Of a DNA stretch of 64,000 nt, positions 52,188 to 59,813 are shown piece after piece. The position numbers and the translations under genes are program-made. Source of the stretch: an uncultured Nocardioides sp. (GTDB taxonomy: Bacteria; Actinomycetota; Actinomycetes; Propionibacteriales; Nocardioidaceae); assembly GCA_902805885.1 (NCBI GenBank), contig CADCUM010000094.1:1-64000 (forward strand), written 5' to 3'. Position 1 is the first letter of the stretch, and every line of letters starts with the position of its first letter. The notes beneath the pieces are model-generated. The model had not been told where the DNA came from, did not search any database, and worked only from the letters and a program-made list of their open reading frames with translations.

Positions 52188-52898
52188 ATGATGAAAAACG
52201 TGGTGGAGGTCCGGGACCTCCGGGTGGTGCGGGGTGAGCACGAGGTGCTGCCCGGGATCTCCCTCGACATCGAGGCGGGCGTGACCGGCCTGCTCGGGCC
52301 GAGCGGCTGCGGCAAGTCGACGCTGCTGAGGACGCTGGTCGGCGCCCAGCGCGTCCGGGCCGGGACCGTGACGGTGCTGGGGGAGCCGGCCGGCTCGCCG
52401 GGCCTGCGCGACCGGGTCGGCTACGTCACCCAGGCGGCCAGCGTCTACGGCGACCTGACCGTCGCCGAGAACCTCGGGTTCTTCGCGCGGGTGCTCGGGG
52501 TGGCCCCCGGCGCCGTCGACGACGCGATCGACGCGGTGGCGCTCGGCGACCACCGCGACCGGGTGGTGGCGCGGCTGTCCGGTGGGCAGCGCAACCGGGT
52601 CAGCCTCGCGGTGGCACTGCTCGGCACGCCGGACCTGCTCGTCCTCGACGAGCCCACGGTCGGGCTCGACCCGGTGCTGCGGCGCGACCTCTGGGGGCTG
52701 TTCCACCGCCTCGCGGCGGCCGGCTCCGCGGTGCTGGTGTCCAGCCACGTCATGGACGAGGCCGAGCGCTGCGACCGGCTGCTGCTGATGCGCGAGGGGC
52801 GGATCATCGCCGACGGCACGCCGTACGACATCCGCGACCGCACGGGCGCTGCCGACGTGGAGGAGGCGTTCCTGCGCCTCGTGGAGGTGGCGGCATGA
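52188..52898 (+). CDS. ABC-2 type exporter ATP-binding protein
   Basis: A 236-residue ATPase. Walker A is GPSGCGKST, signature LSGGQRNRVS, Walker B LLVLDEPTVGLDP, and H-loop VSSHVMDEAERC. The class fits drug, lipid or nodulation-factor-type exporters (CcmA-like). It starts at ATG 52188 (a second ATG follows directly) and overlaps the permease gene by 4 bases. Control by the TetR regulator upstream is likely. Confidence 0.92.
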   Translation: MMKNVVEVRDLRVVRGEHEVLPGISLDIEAGVTGLLGPSGCGKSTLLRTLVGAQRVRAGTVTVLGEPAGSPGLRDRVGYVTQAASVYGDLTVAENLGFFARVLGVAPGAVDDAIDAVALGDHRDRVVARLSGGQRNRVSLAVALLGTPDLLVLDEPTVGLDPVLRRDLWGLFHRLAAAGSAVLVSSHVMDEAERCDRLLLMREGRIIADGTPYDIRDRTGAADVEEAFLRLVEVAA

Positions 52899-53632
52899 AC
52901 CCGCGCACCACGCTCGCCGTCGCCGGCCGGGTGCTGACGCAGGTGCGCCGCGACCATCGCACGCTGGTGATGCTGCTGGTGGTGCCGTGCGCGCTGATCA
53001 GCCTGCTGTGGTGGATGTTCGAGGACGTCCCGGGCGGCATGTTCGACCGGTTCGGCCCCGGCTTGCTGGCGATGTTCCCGTTCATCGTGATGTTCCTCGT
53101 CACCAGCGTGACCACGCTGCGGGAACGCTCCTCCGGCACCCTCGAGCGCCTGCTGACCATGCCGATGGGCAAGCTCGACCTGCTCCTGGGCTACGCCCTC
53201 GCCTTCGGCCTGCTGGCGGCCGTGCAGTCGGCGCTGGCCGTGGCGGTCAGCGTGGGCCTCCTGGGCCTGGACGTGGAGGGGCCGGTCTGGCTGCTCGGGC
53301 TGGTCGCGGTGGTGGACGCCGTGCTGGGCACCGCGCTCGGCCTGCTCGTCAGCGCGTTCGCGGCCACCGAGTTCCAGGCCGTGCAGTTCATGCCGCTCCT
53401 CGTGCTGCCGCAGGTCCTGCTGTGCGGGCTGTTCGTCCCCCGCGCGGCGCTGCCCGGCGTCCTGGAGACGGTCAGCGACGCGCTGCCGCTGTCGTACGCC
53501 GTCGACGCGATGCAGCACCTCGTCGCGAGCTCGGACACCGCAGCGGTGGGCCGGGACGTGGCCGTCGTGCTGGCGTTCGCCGTGGGTGCGCTGGCCCTGG
53601 GCGCCGGGACGCTGCGGCGCCGTACCGCCTGA
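52895..53632 (+). CDS. ABC-2 type exporter permease
   Basis: A 245-residue membrane protein with six hydrophobic segments in the ABC-2 pattern: TLVMLLVVPCALISLLWWMF, then LLAMFPFIVMFLVTSVTTLRERSSGTLERLLTMPMGKLDLLLGYALAFGLL, and so on. TTLRERSSGTLERLLTMP is the conserved coupling segment. ATGA overlap with the ATPase gene shows coupled translation. It converges with the next small membrane protein gene (6 bases between stops). Confidence 0.9.
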   Translation: MNPRTTLAVAGRVLTQVRRDHRTLVMLLVVPCALISLLWWMFEDVPGGMFDRFGPGLLAMFPFIVMFLVTSVTTLRERSSGTLERLLTMPMGKLDLLLGYALAFGLLAAVQSALAVAVSVGLLGLDVEGPVWLLGLVAVVDAVLGTALGLLVSAFAATEFQAVQFMPLLVLPQVLLCGLFVPRAALPGVLETVSDALPLSYAVDAMQHLVASSDTAAVGRDVAVVLAFAVGALALGAGTLRRRTA

Positions 53633-53638
53633 GCGCCG

Positions 53639-54028
53639 TCAGGCGAGCAGGTCGCTGCGCCGGAACAGCCAGCCCGACGCGGCGAACATGCCGGCGTACG
53701 TCGTGCTGATGCCGACCGCGTCCACCAGGGACGCCGCCTCGTCGGCGCGGACGACCTGCACCACGGCGACCAGGCACGCGAGGAGGGTGGTCGCGGCGGC
53801 GGCGGCGAGCGCCCACGCCATCCCGTGCGCGCGGAAGCGGGCGAGCAGCGCCCCGACGACCAGGACGACGGGCACGGCGAGGAACGGCGCGTCGCGATCG
53901 CCGTCCCCGACGATGCCGAGGGCACCCATGCCCAGGAGCAGGAACACGACGGTGAGCAGGGCGAGTGCTGCGCCGAGGGCGTAGCTGCGACGGGCGCGGT
54001 CGGGAGCGGCGGTCGGCACGGTGGTCAT
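53639..54028 (-). CDS. Small four-TM membrane protein, function unknown
   Basis: A 129-residue protein with four hydrophobic segments (LGAALALLTVVFLLLGMGALGIVG, APFLAVPVVLVVGALLARF, GMAWALAAAAATTLLACLVAVVQVV, AGMFAASGWLFRR). I do not recognise the family. ATG at 54028 is preceded by TAGCGT 7 bases away, which favours it over the GTG at 54037. It diverges from proline dehydrogenase. Confidence 0.72.
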   Translation of the reverse strand: MTTVPTAAPDRARRSYALGAALALLTVVFLLLGMGALGIVGDGDRDAPFLAVPVVLVVGALLARFRAHGMAWALAAAAATTLLACLVAVVQVVRADEAASLVDAVGISTTYAGMFAASGWLFRRSDLLA

Positions 54029-54035
54029 GGCTGCC

Positions 54036-54041
54036 ACGCTA
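54036..54041 (-). promoter_or_regulatory. Leaderless -10 (TAGCGT) for the small membrane protein gene
   Basis: Minus strand TAGCGT, 7 bases, ATG at 54028. Confidence 0.5.
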
Positions 54042-54098
54042 GGAGCACGCCAGGTCCGGAGGGGTGGAGGACCTGTGAAGGTTCGATGAGGACCGGCG

Positions 54099-54104
54099 TA
54101 GCCT
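54099..54104 (+). promoter_or_regulatory. Leaderless -10 (TAGCCT) for the proline dehydrogenase operon
   Basis: TAGCCT, 7 bases, ATG at 54112. The divergent -10 at 54036 is about 58 bp away. Confidence 0.55.
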
Positions 54105-54111
54105 GTGCGGC

Positions 54112-55047
54112 ATGTCGTTGCTCCGTCAGCCCATCCTCATGCTCTCCCGCAGCGAGCGGGTCAAGCAGCTCGTCTCGACCATGCCCGTCTCCTCCGGGAT
54201 CGTCACGGGCTACGTCCCCGGTGAGACCACCGCGACGGCCGTCGAGGCCGCCCAGGGCCTCGTCGACGACGGCCTGCACGTCACCCTCGACTACCTCGGC
54301 GAGGACACCACCGACGCGGCCCAGGCCGAGGCGACGGTGGCCGCCTACAAGGACCTCCTCGCCGAGCTCGCGTCCCGCAACCTGTCGGGCCGCTCCGAGG
54401 TCTCGGTCAAGCTGAGCGCGATCGGGCAGTTCCTCCCCGACAACGGCCACAAGGTCGCGCTCGAGAACGCCCGTGAGATCTGCCGCGCCGCCCGCAACGC
54501 CGGCACGACGGTCACCCTCGACATGGAGGACCACACCACCACCGACTCGACGCTGACGATCCTGGGGGAGCTGCGCAAGGACTTCCCCGAGACCGGCGCC
54601 GTCCTCCAGGCGATGCTCCACCGCACCGAGGCCGACTGCCGGGCGCTGGCCCACGAGGGCTCGCGGGTGCGGCTGTGCAAGGGCGCCTACATGGAGCCCG
54701 AGGAGGTCGCGTTCCAGGACAGGCTCGACATCGACAAGGCCTACGTCCGCTGCCTCAAGATCCTGCTGGCCGGCCAGGGATACCCGATGATCGCCAGCCA
54801 CGACCCGCGGATGGTGCAGATCGCGTCGTCGCTGGCGAGCCGCTTCGGCCGCCGTCCGGGCACCTACGAGTTCCAGATGCTCTACGGCATCCGCCCCGAC
54901 GAGCAGCGCCGGCTCGCGACGGCCGGCGAGACGGTCCGGGTCTACGTGCCCTACGGCACGGAGTGGTACGGCTACCTCATGCGGCGCCTGGCCGAGAAGC
55001 CCGGCAACCTCGCGTTCTTCCTGCGCTCCCTCGTCTCGAAGAAGTAG
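54112..55047 (+). CDS. Proline dehydrogenase
   Basis: A 311-residue monofunctional PutB-type FAD enzyme that oxidises proline to pyrroline-5-carboxylate. The barrel carries VSVKLSAIGQFLPDN, VTLDMEDHTTTDSTL, LHRTEADCRAL, RVRLCKGAYMEPEEVAFQD, PMIASHDPRM, YEFQMLYGIRPDEQRRL and RVYVPYGTEWYGYLMRRLAEKPGNLAFFLRSL, all typical and including the proline-binding Arg pair. It has a leaderless promoter. proC, the reverse anabolic step, follows 6 bases downstream in the same operon. Confidence 0.95.
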   Translation: MSLLRQPILMLSRSERVKQLVSTMPVSSGIVTGYVPGETTATAVEAAQGLVDDGLHVTLDYLGEDTTDAAQAEATVAAYKDLLAELASRNLSGRSEVSVKLSAIGQFLPDNGHKVALENAREICRAARNAGTTVTLDMEDHTTTDSTLTILGELRKDFPETGAVLQAMLHRTEADCRALAHEGSRVRLCKGAYMEPEEVAFQDRLDIDKAYVRCLKILLAGQGYPMIASHDPRMVQIASSLASRFGRRPGTYEFQMLYGIRPDEQRRLATAGETVRVYVPYGTEWYGYLMRRLAEKPGNLAFFLRSLVSKK

Positions 55048-55053
55048 GTCCTC

Positions 55054-55854
55054 GTGACGACCGCCATCATCGGCGCCGGCGTGATGGGCGAGACCCTGCT
55101 CTCCGGCCTGGTCCGGGCCGGCCGTCGGGTCGACCAGCTGATGGTCGGCGAGAAGCGGCCCGAGCGCGCGAAGGAGCTCGAGGAGCGGTACGGCGTCACG
55201 GTCGTCTCCAACCGCGAGGCCGCCACCAAGGCCGACACGGTCGCCCTGGTGGTCAAGCCGCAGGACATGGCCGACGTGCTCGACGAGATCACCGGGCACC
55301 TGCGTCCCGGCCAGCTCGTCGTGTCGCTCGCCGCGGGCATCACCACCGCCTTCATCGAGTCGCGGGTCCCCGAGGGCGTGGCGGTCGTCCGGGTCATGCC
55401 CAACACGCCGGCCCTCGTCGACGAGGGCATGGCCGCCATCTCGCCGGGCTCCCACTGCGACGAGGCCCACCTCTCCGAGGCCGAGTCGCTGATGGGCTCC
55501 ACCGGCCGGGTGCTGCGGATCCCCGAGAAGCAGATGGACGCGGTCACGGCGATCAGCGGGTCGGGTCCGGCGTACATCTTCTTCGTCGTGGAGTCGATGA
55601 TCGAGGCCGGCGTGCACCTCGGGCTGCCGCGCGCCTCGGCGACCGAGCTCGTCGTCCAGACCCTCGTCGGCTCGGCCAAGATGCTGCGCGAGACCGGCGA
55701 CCACCCCGTGGTCCTCCGCGAGCAGGTGACCTCGCCCGGCGGCACCACCGCCTCGGCGCTGCGCGAGCTCGAGATCCACCGCGTCCGAGCCGCGTTCCTC
55801 GCCGCGATGGAGGCCGCCCGCGACCGCTCGCGCCAGCTGGCCGAGGGTTCCTGA
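55054..55854 (+). CDS. proC: Pyrroline-5-carboxylate reductase
   Basis: A 266-residue NAD(P)H-dependent enzyme that makes proline. TTAIIGAGVMGETLLSGLV is the dinucleotide loop and VRVMPNTPALVDEGMAAI, ITAISGSGPAYIFFVVESMIEAGVHLGLPR and REQVTSPGGTTASALRELE are family signatures. GTG start. It is directly after proline dehydrogenase and 5 bases before acuC. As I recall, M. tuberculosis proC (Rv0500) heads the same set of small genes that follow here. Confidence 0.95.
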   Translation: MTTAIIGAGVMGETLLSGLVRAGRRVDQLMVGEKRPERAKELEERYGVTVVSNREAATKADTVALVVKPQDMADVLDEITGHLRPGQLVVSLAAGITTAFIESRVPEGVAVVRVMPNTPALVDEGMAAISPGSHCDEAHLSEAESLMGSTGRVLRIPEKQMDAVTAISGSGPAYIFFVVESMIEAGVHLGLPRASATELVVQTLVGSAKMLRETGDHPVVLREQVTSPGGTTASALRELEIHRVRAAFLAAMEAARDRSRQLAEGS

Positions 55855-55859
55855 ACCCC

Positions 55860-57041
55860 GTGGAGTGCTCCGGGCCGGCCACGGTCGTCTTCGACCCGAC
55901 CCTCACGGAGTACGACTTCGGACCGAGCCACCCGATGTCACCGCTGCGGGTCGACCTCACGATGCGCCTGGCCCAGGAGCTCGGGGTCCTGGAGCGGCTG
56001 CGGGTCGTCCCGGCACCGATGGCCACGCACGAGCAGCTCGCCAGCGTCCACGACGAGGAGCTGATCGCGGCGGTCACCAAGGCGGGTACGACGCCTGGCT
56101 GGACCGACGAGGCCCGCGGGCTCGGCACCGAGGACGACCCGGTGTTCCCGGACATGCACCTCGCGGCCGCCCACGTCGTCGGGGCCAGCGTCGAGGCGTT
56201 CCGGCAGGTGTGGAGCGGGGAGTCGCTGCACGCCGTCAACATCGCGGGCGGGCTCCACCACGCGATGCCGGACCGGGCCAGCGGGTTCTGCATCTACAAC
56301 GACGTCGCCGTCGGCATCCAGCAGCTGCTCGACGCCGGCGCCGAGCGCGTCGCCTACGTCGACGTCGACGTCCACCACGGCGACGGCGTCGAGCGCATCT
56401 TCTACGACGACCCGCGGGTGTTGACGATCTCCCTCCACGAGACCGGGCAGATGCTCTTCCCCGGCACCGGCTTCCCGGGCGACAGCGGGGGCAGCGGGGC
56501 CGAGGGCAGTGCCGTCAACGTCGCGCTGCCGCCCGGCACGGGCGACGGCGGATGGCTCCGCGCGTTCCACGCCGTCGTGCCCCCGCTCGTGCGGGAGTTC
56601 GCTCCAGAGGTCCTGGTGACCCAGCACGGCTGCGACTCCCACATGGACGACCCGCTCGCCCACCTGATGCTGAGCGTCGACGGCCAGCGGGCGGCGTACC
56701 TCGCGCTCCACGAGCTGGCGCACGAGGTCGCCGGCGGACGCTGGGTGGTCACCGGGGGCGGGGGGTACTCGATCGTCGACGTCGTCCCGCGGGCCTGGGC
56801 CCACCTCCTCGCGATCGCCTCCGGCACGCCCCTGGACCCCGCCACGCCGACACCGCTGGCCTGGCGCGAGCATGTCCGCCAGGTCCTCGGCCGGGAGGCG
56901 CCGCACCGGATGACCGACGGCAGGTCACCCGCTCATCGCGACTGGGCGGAGGGGTACGACCCCGAGGCGTGGCTGGACCGCGCCGTCCAGGCGACCAGGA
57001 CCGAGGTCTTCCCCTACCACGGCCTGGACCCCCTCTACTGA
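55860..57041 (+). CDS. acuC: Acetoin utilisation protein AcuC-like deacetylase
   Basis: A 393-residue class I/II HDAC-fold protein. The zinc/active-site motifs are GGLHHAMPDRASGFCIYNDVAVGI, YVDVDVHHGDGVERIFYDD and, late, TGGGGYSIVDVVPRAW. AcuC in Bacillus deacetylates acetyl-CoA synthetase. The first seven residues are non-conserved. GTG at 55860 has GAGGG upstream (overlapping the proC end). Whether it acts on acyl-CoA synthetases such as the one at 63030 is speculation. Confidence 0.9.
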   Translation: MECSGPATVVFDPTLTEYDFGPSHPMSPLRVDLTMRLAQELGVLERLRVVPAPMATHEQLASVHDEELIAAVTKAGTTPGWTDEARGLGTEDDPVFPDMHLAAAHVVGASVEAFRQVWSGESLHAVNIAGGLHHAMPDRASGFCIYNDVAVGIQQLLDAGAERVAYVDVDVHHGDGVERIFYDDPRVLTISLHETGQMLFPGTGFPGDSGGSGAEGSAVNVALPPGTGDGGWLRAFHAVVPPLVREFAPEVLVTQHGCDSHMDDPLAHLMLSVDGQRAAYLALHELAHEVAGGRWVVTGGGGYSIVDVVPRAWAHLLAIASGTPLDPATPTPLAWREHVRQVLGREAPHRMTDGRSPAHRDWAEGYDPEAWLDRAVQATRTEVFPYHGLDPLY

Positions 57042-57163
57042 GGCAGGCCCCGACGCGGCACCACCATCGCCCCGAGGGGTGTCAGGCGTAAAGATTCAAC
57101 CCGACACGCCGCACGTCCCATGAGTTTCTCCTGTTTCCCCTTCCCCACCCGTCACTGTGGCCC

Positions 57164-57169
57164 TATTCT
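57164..57169 (+). promoter_or_regulatory. Candidate -10 (TATTCT) for the BldC-like and bS22 genes
   Basis: TATTCT in GGCCCTATTCTCGG follows the acuC stop by about 120 bp. It would give a leader of about 65 bases, which holds the hairpin below. Confidence 0.45.
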
Positions 57170-57192
57170 CGGCGCAGCGGCACGCCCTGTGT

Positions 57193-57212
57193 CGCCGGCG
57201 GGGAAGCCGGCG
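57193..57212 (+). other. Hairpin in the leader of the BldC-like gene
   Basis: CGCCGGC, GGGGAA, GCCGGCG: a perfect 7-bp stem with a 6-base loop, followed by AGAAGGA and the ATG 11 bases later. It might shield or set the ribosome binding site. Confidence 0.4.
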
Positions 57213-57240
57213 CCGTGCTGACAGAAGGATCGGTGCAACC

Positions 57241-57447
57241 ATGGCTGCGAACCCTCCCGGAGACATGTCCGAGGTCACGTTCCTGACCATCGCTGAGGTC
57301 GCGGCCAAGATGCGCGTCTCCAAGATGACCGTCTACCGGCTCGTCCACAGCGGCGAGCTCCCCGCCCTCCGCGTGGGGCGGTCCTTCCGTGTCACCGAGG
57401 ACGACGTCAACGAGTACCTCCGGAAGAGCTTCTACGACGTCGGCTGA
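57241..57447 (+). CDS. BldC/excisionase-family helix-turn-helix DNA-binding protein
   Basis: A 68-residue MerR-like winged HTH protein: EVTFLTIAEVAAKMRVSKMTVYRLVHSGELPALRVGRSFRVTEDDVNEYLRKS. It is close in length and motif to M. tuberculosis Rv0500A as I recall, and its position between proC and bS22 matches too. BldC relatives bind DNA cooperatively in tandem arrays. ATG at 57241 has AGAAGGA upstream at 11 bases; an ATG at 57265 is an alternative. Target genes are unknown. Confidence 0.88.
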   Translation: MAANPPGDMSEVTFLTIAEVAAKMRVSKMTVYRLVHSGELPALRVGRSFRVTEDDVNEYLRKSFYDVG

Positions 57448-57563
57448 GCGCCCCGTCCTTCCCGCGGTCCCACTGACCCGACGCGATTCCGTCCCCCGGA
57501 CCGAGCACAAGTAGGCTGACGGGGTCGTGCCGACGCCTGTCGGCCGAGAGGAAGGGTCTCCAC

Positions 57564-57665
57564 GTGGGTTCTGTCATCAAGAAGCGGCGCAAGCGCATGG
57601 CGAAGAAGAAGCACCGCAAGCTGCTCAAGAAGACGCGCGTCCAGCGCCGCAAGCTCGGGAAGTAA
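57564..57665 (+). CDS. 30S ribosomal protein bS22
   Basis: A 33-residue, extremely basic peptide ([21 protein letters not shown]... ending RRKLGK) too short for the ORF track. It is nearly identical to the actinobacterial small-subunit protein bS22 (AURKAIP1/COX24-type domain; Rv0500B in M. tuberculosis). GTG start with GAGGAAGGGTCTCCAC before it. Its TAA stop is the first half of the -10 of the next gene. In mycobacteria it sits near the decoding region of the 30S subunit. Confidence 0.95.
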   Translation: MGSVIKKRRKRMAKKKHRKLLKKTRVQRRKLGK

Positions 57666-57668
57666 CCT
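57663..57668 (+). promoter_or_regulatory. Leaderless -10 (TAACCT) overlapping the bS22 stop codon
   Basis: TAACCT begins with the bS22 TAA and is followed by 6 bases and the ATG at 57675. Confidence 0.5.
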
Positions 57669-57674
57669 CCCGGC

Positions 57675-58664
57675 ATGGGACGGGTCGTGCTGGTCACCGG
57701 GGTCTCCCGGGACATCGGCCGCCGCTTCGCGCGGGCGGCAGCGACCGACCCGTCCATCGACCGGGTGATCGGCGTCGACGTCGTGCCGCCGCACGGTGAC
57801 ATCGGCGACGTCTCCTTCGTCCGCGCCGACATCCGCAACCCCGTCATCGGCAAGGTCCTCGCCAAGGAGGACGTCGACACCGTCGTCCACATGAGCGTGA
57901 TCGCGACGCCGGGCTCGGCGGGTGGACGCGGCACGATGAAGGAGCTCAACGTCATCGGCACCATGCAGCTGCTCGCTGCGTGCCAGAAGTCGCCGACCGT
58001 CGAGCGCCTGGTCGTGAAGTCGACGACCACCGTCTACGGCGCGGGTCCGCGCGACCCCGCGATGTTCACCGAGGACATGGGGCCCAAGCGGCTGCCGTCC
58101 TCGGGATACGCCAAGGACGTCTACGAGGTCGAGGGCTACGTCCGCGGCTTCGCCCGACGCCGCCCCGACGTGGCCGTGACGATGCTGCGCGCGGCCAACG
58201 TCATCGGCCCCCACGTCGTCAGCCCCATCACGGGCTACTTCCGCCTCCCCGTCGTGCCGCGCGTGCTCGGGTACGACCCGCGCCTGCAGTTCCTCCACGA
58301 GGACGACCTGATGGCGGTGCTCAGGCATGCCGCGGTCAGCGGCCCGCCCGGCACCTTCAACGTCGCCGGCGACGGCGTCCTCGTGCTGAGCCAGGCCATC
58401 CGTCGCCTCGGCAAGCCCAGCGTCGCGATGCCCGCCTTGGCGGTCGGCCGGCTCGGAGCCACGCTGCGACAGGCCCGCGTCTCCGACTTCTCGCCGGAGC
58501 AGCTGGGCTTCCTCACCTACGGTCGAGGGGTGGACACCACCCGCATGCGTGCCCAGCTCGGGTTCGAGCCCGCGTACACCACGGCCGAGGCGTTCGAGGA
58601 CTTCTGCCGCGCCCTGGCCCGGTCCGGCGCCGAGCGCGACCTGGTGGAGGCGGGGCATGGCTGA
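57675..58664 (+). CDS. NAD-dependent epimerase/dehydratase family protein (Rv0501/GalE2-like)
   Basis: A 329-residue extended SDR. VVLVTGVSRDIGRRFARAA holds the NAD loop in an unusual GxxxxIG form, and VVHMSVIATP, MKELNVIGTMQLLAAC, LVVKSTTTVYG and LRAANVIGPHVVSPIT fit the fold. The catalytic YxxxK is not evident: SGYAKDVYEVEGYVRGFARRRPD has no lysine four after the tyrosine. A UDP-galactose epimerase role is therefore doubtful. Its stop overlaps the acyltransferase start by 8 bases. Confidence 0.85.
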   Translation: MGRVVLVTGVSRDIGRRFARAAATDPSIDRVIGVDVVPPHGDIGDVSFVRADIRNPVIGKVLAKEDVDTVVHMSVIATPGSAGGRGTMKELNVIGTMQLLAACQKSPTVERLVVKSTTTVYGAGPRDPAMFTEDMGPKRLPSSGYAKDVYEVEGYVRGFARRRPDVAVTMLRAANVIGPHVVSPITGYFRLPVVPRVLGYDPRLQFLHEDDLMAVLRHAAVSGPPGTFNVAGDGVLVLSQAIRRLGKPSVAMPALAVGRLGATLRQARVSDFSPEQLGFLTYGRGVDTTRMRAQLGFEPAYTTAEAFEDFCRALARSGAERDLVEAGHG

Positions 58665-59802
58665 CGGCGCCGTCGACGGAGCGACCGTCATCCCGATCGG
58701 CACGGGCGGGCGCCCGGGCCGCGGGACCGGCCGTGCTCGGCCCTCGGCGTCGTCGCGCAACCTCGCGGCGCGGAAGACCGGTGCCGGCAAGCCCGGTCCC
58801 GGCGAGGCCGGCCCGAGCACCGCTGGTCCGAGTGCCGAGGGAGGACAGCCCGCGCCCGCGGCGGCTGCCCGACCCCCGGTGCGCACCGAGGAGCTCGACC
58901 CCGCCACCGGCGTCCCCGTCGGCGAGTGGCTGGTCGCCCTCCAGGCGGCGGCGCTCGAGGTCTTCGGCGCCGACTGGGAGCGTCGGCTCGCCGAGCAGCT
59001 CGCCTTCTGGCGACGGCGGCTGGAGGGCGACTACACGGTCGACGAGTACGGCTTCGACCAGGAGCTCACGGAGCGGTTCTTCATGACCGCGCTGCGACCG
59101 ATCGCGGAGAAGTGGTTCCGGATCGAGGTCCGCGGCATCGACAACATCCCCGCCGACGGCGGAGCCCTGATCGTGTCGAACCACTCCGGCACGGTCCCGA
59201 TCGACAGCGTGATGACGATGCTGACCGTCCACGACCGCACGGGCCGCTTCCTGCGCCCCCTCGGCGCCGACCTGGTCTTCCGGCTCCCCGTCGTCAGCAC
59301 CATGGCGCGGCGCTCCGGCGCGACGCTCGCGTGCACCGAGGACGCCGAGAGGATGCTGAGCGGCGGCGAGCTCGTCGGGGTGTGGCCCGAGGGATTCAAG
59401 GGCATCGGCAAGCCGTTCAGCGAGCGCTACAAGCTGCAGCGGTTCGGACGTGGCGGCTTCGTCTCCGCCGCGCTGCGCACCGGGGTGCCGATCGTGCCGC
59501 TCTCGGTGGTCGGCGCCGAGGAGATCTACCCCCTCGTGGGCAACCTGCCGTCGCTGGCGCGGCTGCTCGGGGTGCCCTACATCCCCATCACGCCGTTCTT
59601 CCCGCTGCTCGGGCCGTTGGGCCTGGTGCCGCTCCCGTCCAAGTGGCTGATGGAGTTCGGCGAGCCGATCCGCACCGACGCCTACGACGCCAGCGAGGCG
59701 GAGGACCCGATGCTGGTCTTCAACGTCACCGACCAGGTGCGCGAGACCATCCAGCAGACGCTGTTCGACCTGCTGCGACGCCGGGAGGGCGTCTTCCGCT
59801 GA
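58657..59802 (+). CDS. Lysophospholipid/glycerophosphate acyltransferase-like protein (PlsC family)
   Basis: A 381-residue protein. The first 75 residues are a disordered Gly/Pro/Ala region. The PlsC domain begins with FRIEVRGIDNIPADGGALIVSNHSGTVPIDSVM (the NHSG...D block I, spaced H-x6-D as in the MGAT-like subgroup), VGVWPEGFKGIGKPFSERYKLQRFGRGGFVSAALRTGVPIVPLSVVG (blocks III-IV) follows. It likely acylates a lipid or polyketide. ATG with GGAGGCGGGGC before it overlaps the epimerase stop. The pair corresponds to Rv0501-Rv0502 in M. tuberculosis as I recall. Confidence 0.87.
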   Translation: MADGAVDGATVIPIGTGGRPGRGTGRARPSASSRNLAARKTGAGKPGPGEAGPSTAGPSAEGGQPAPAAAARPPVRTEELDPATGVPVGEWLVALQAAALEVFGADWERRLAEQLAFWRRRLEGDYTVDEYGFDQELTERFFMTALRPIAEKWFRIEVRGIDNIPADGGALIVSNHSGTVPIDSVMTMLTVHDRTGRFLRPLGADLVFRLPVVSTMARRSGATLACTEDAERMLSGGELVGVWPEGFKGIGKPFSERYKLQRFGRGGFVSAALRTGVPIVPLSVVGAEEIYPLVGNLPSLARLLGVPYIPITPFFPLLGPLGLVPLPSKWLMEFGEPIRTDAYDASEAEDPMLVFNVTDQVRETIQQTLFDLLRRREGVFR

Positions 59803-59813
59803 CGGGCGGCTGA

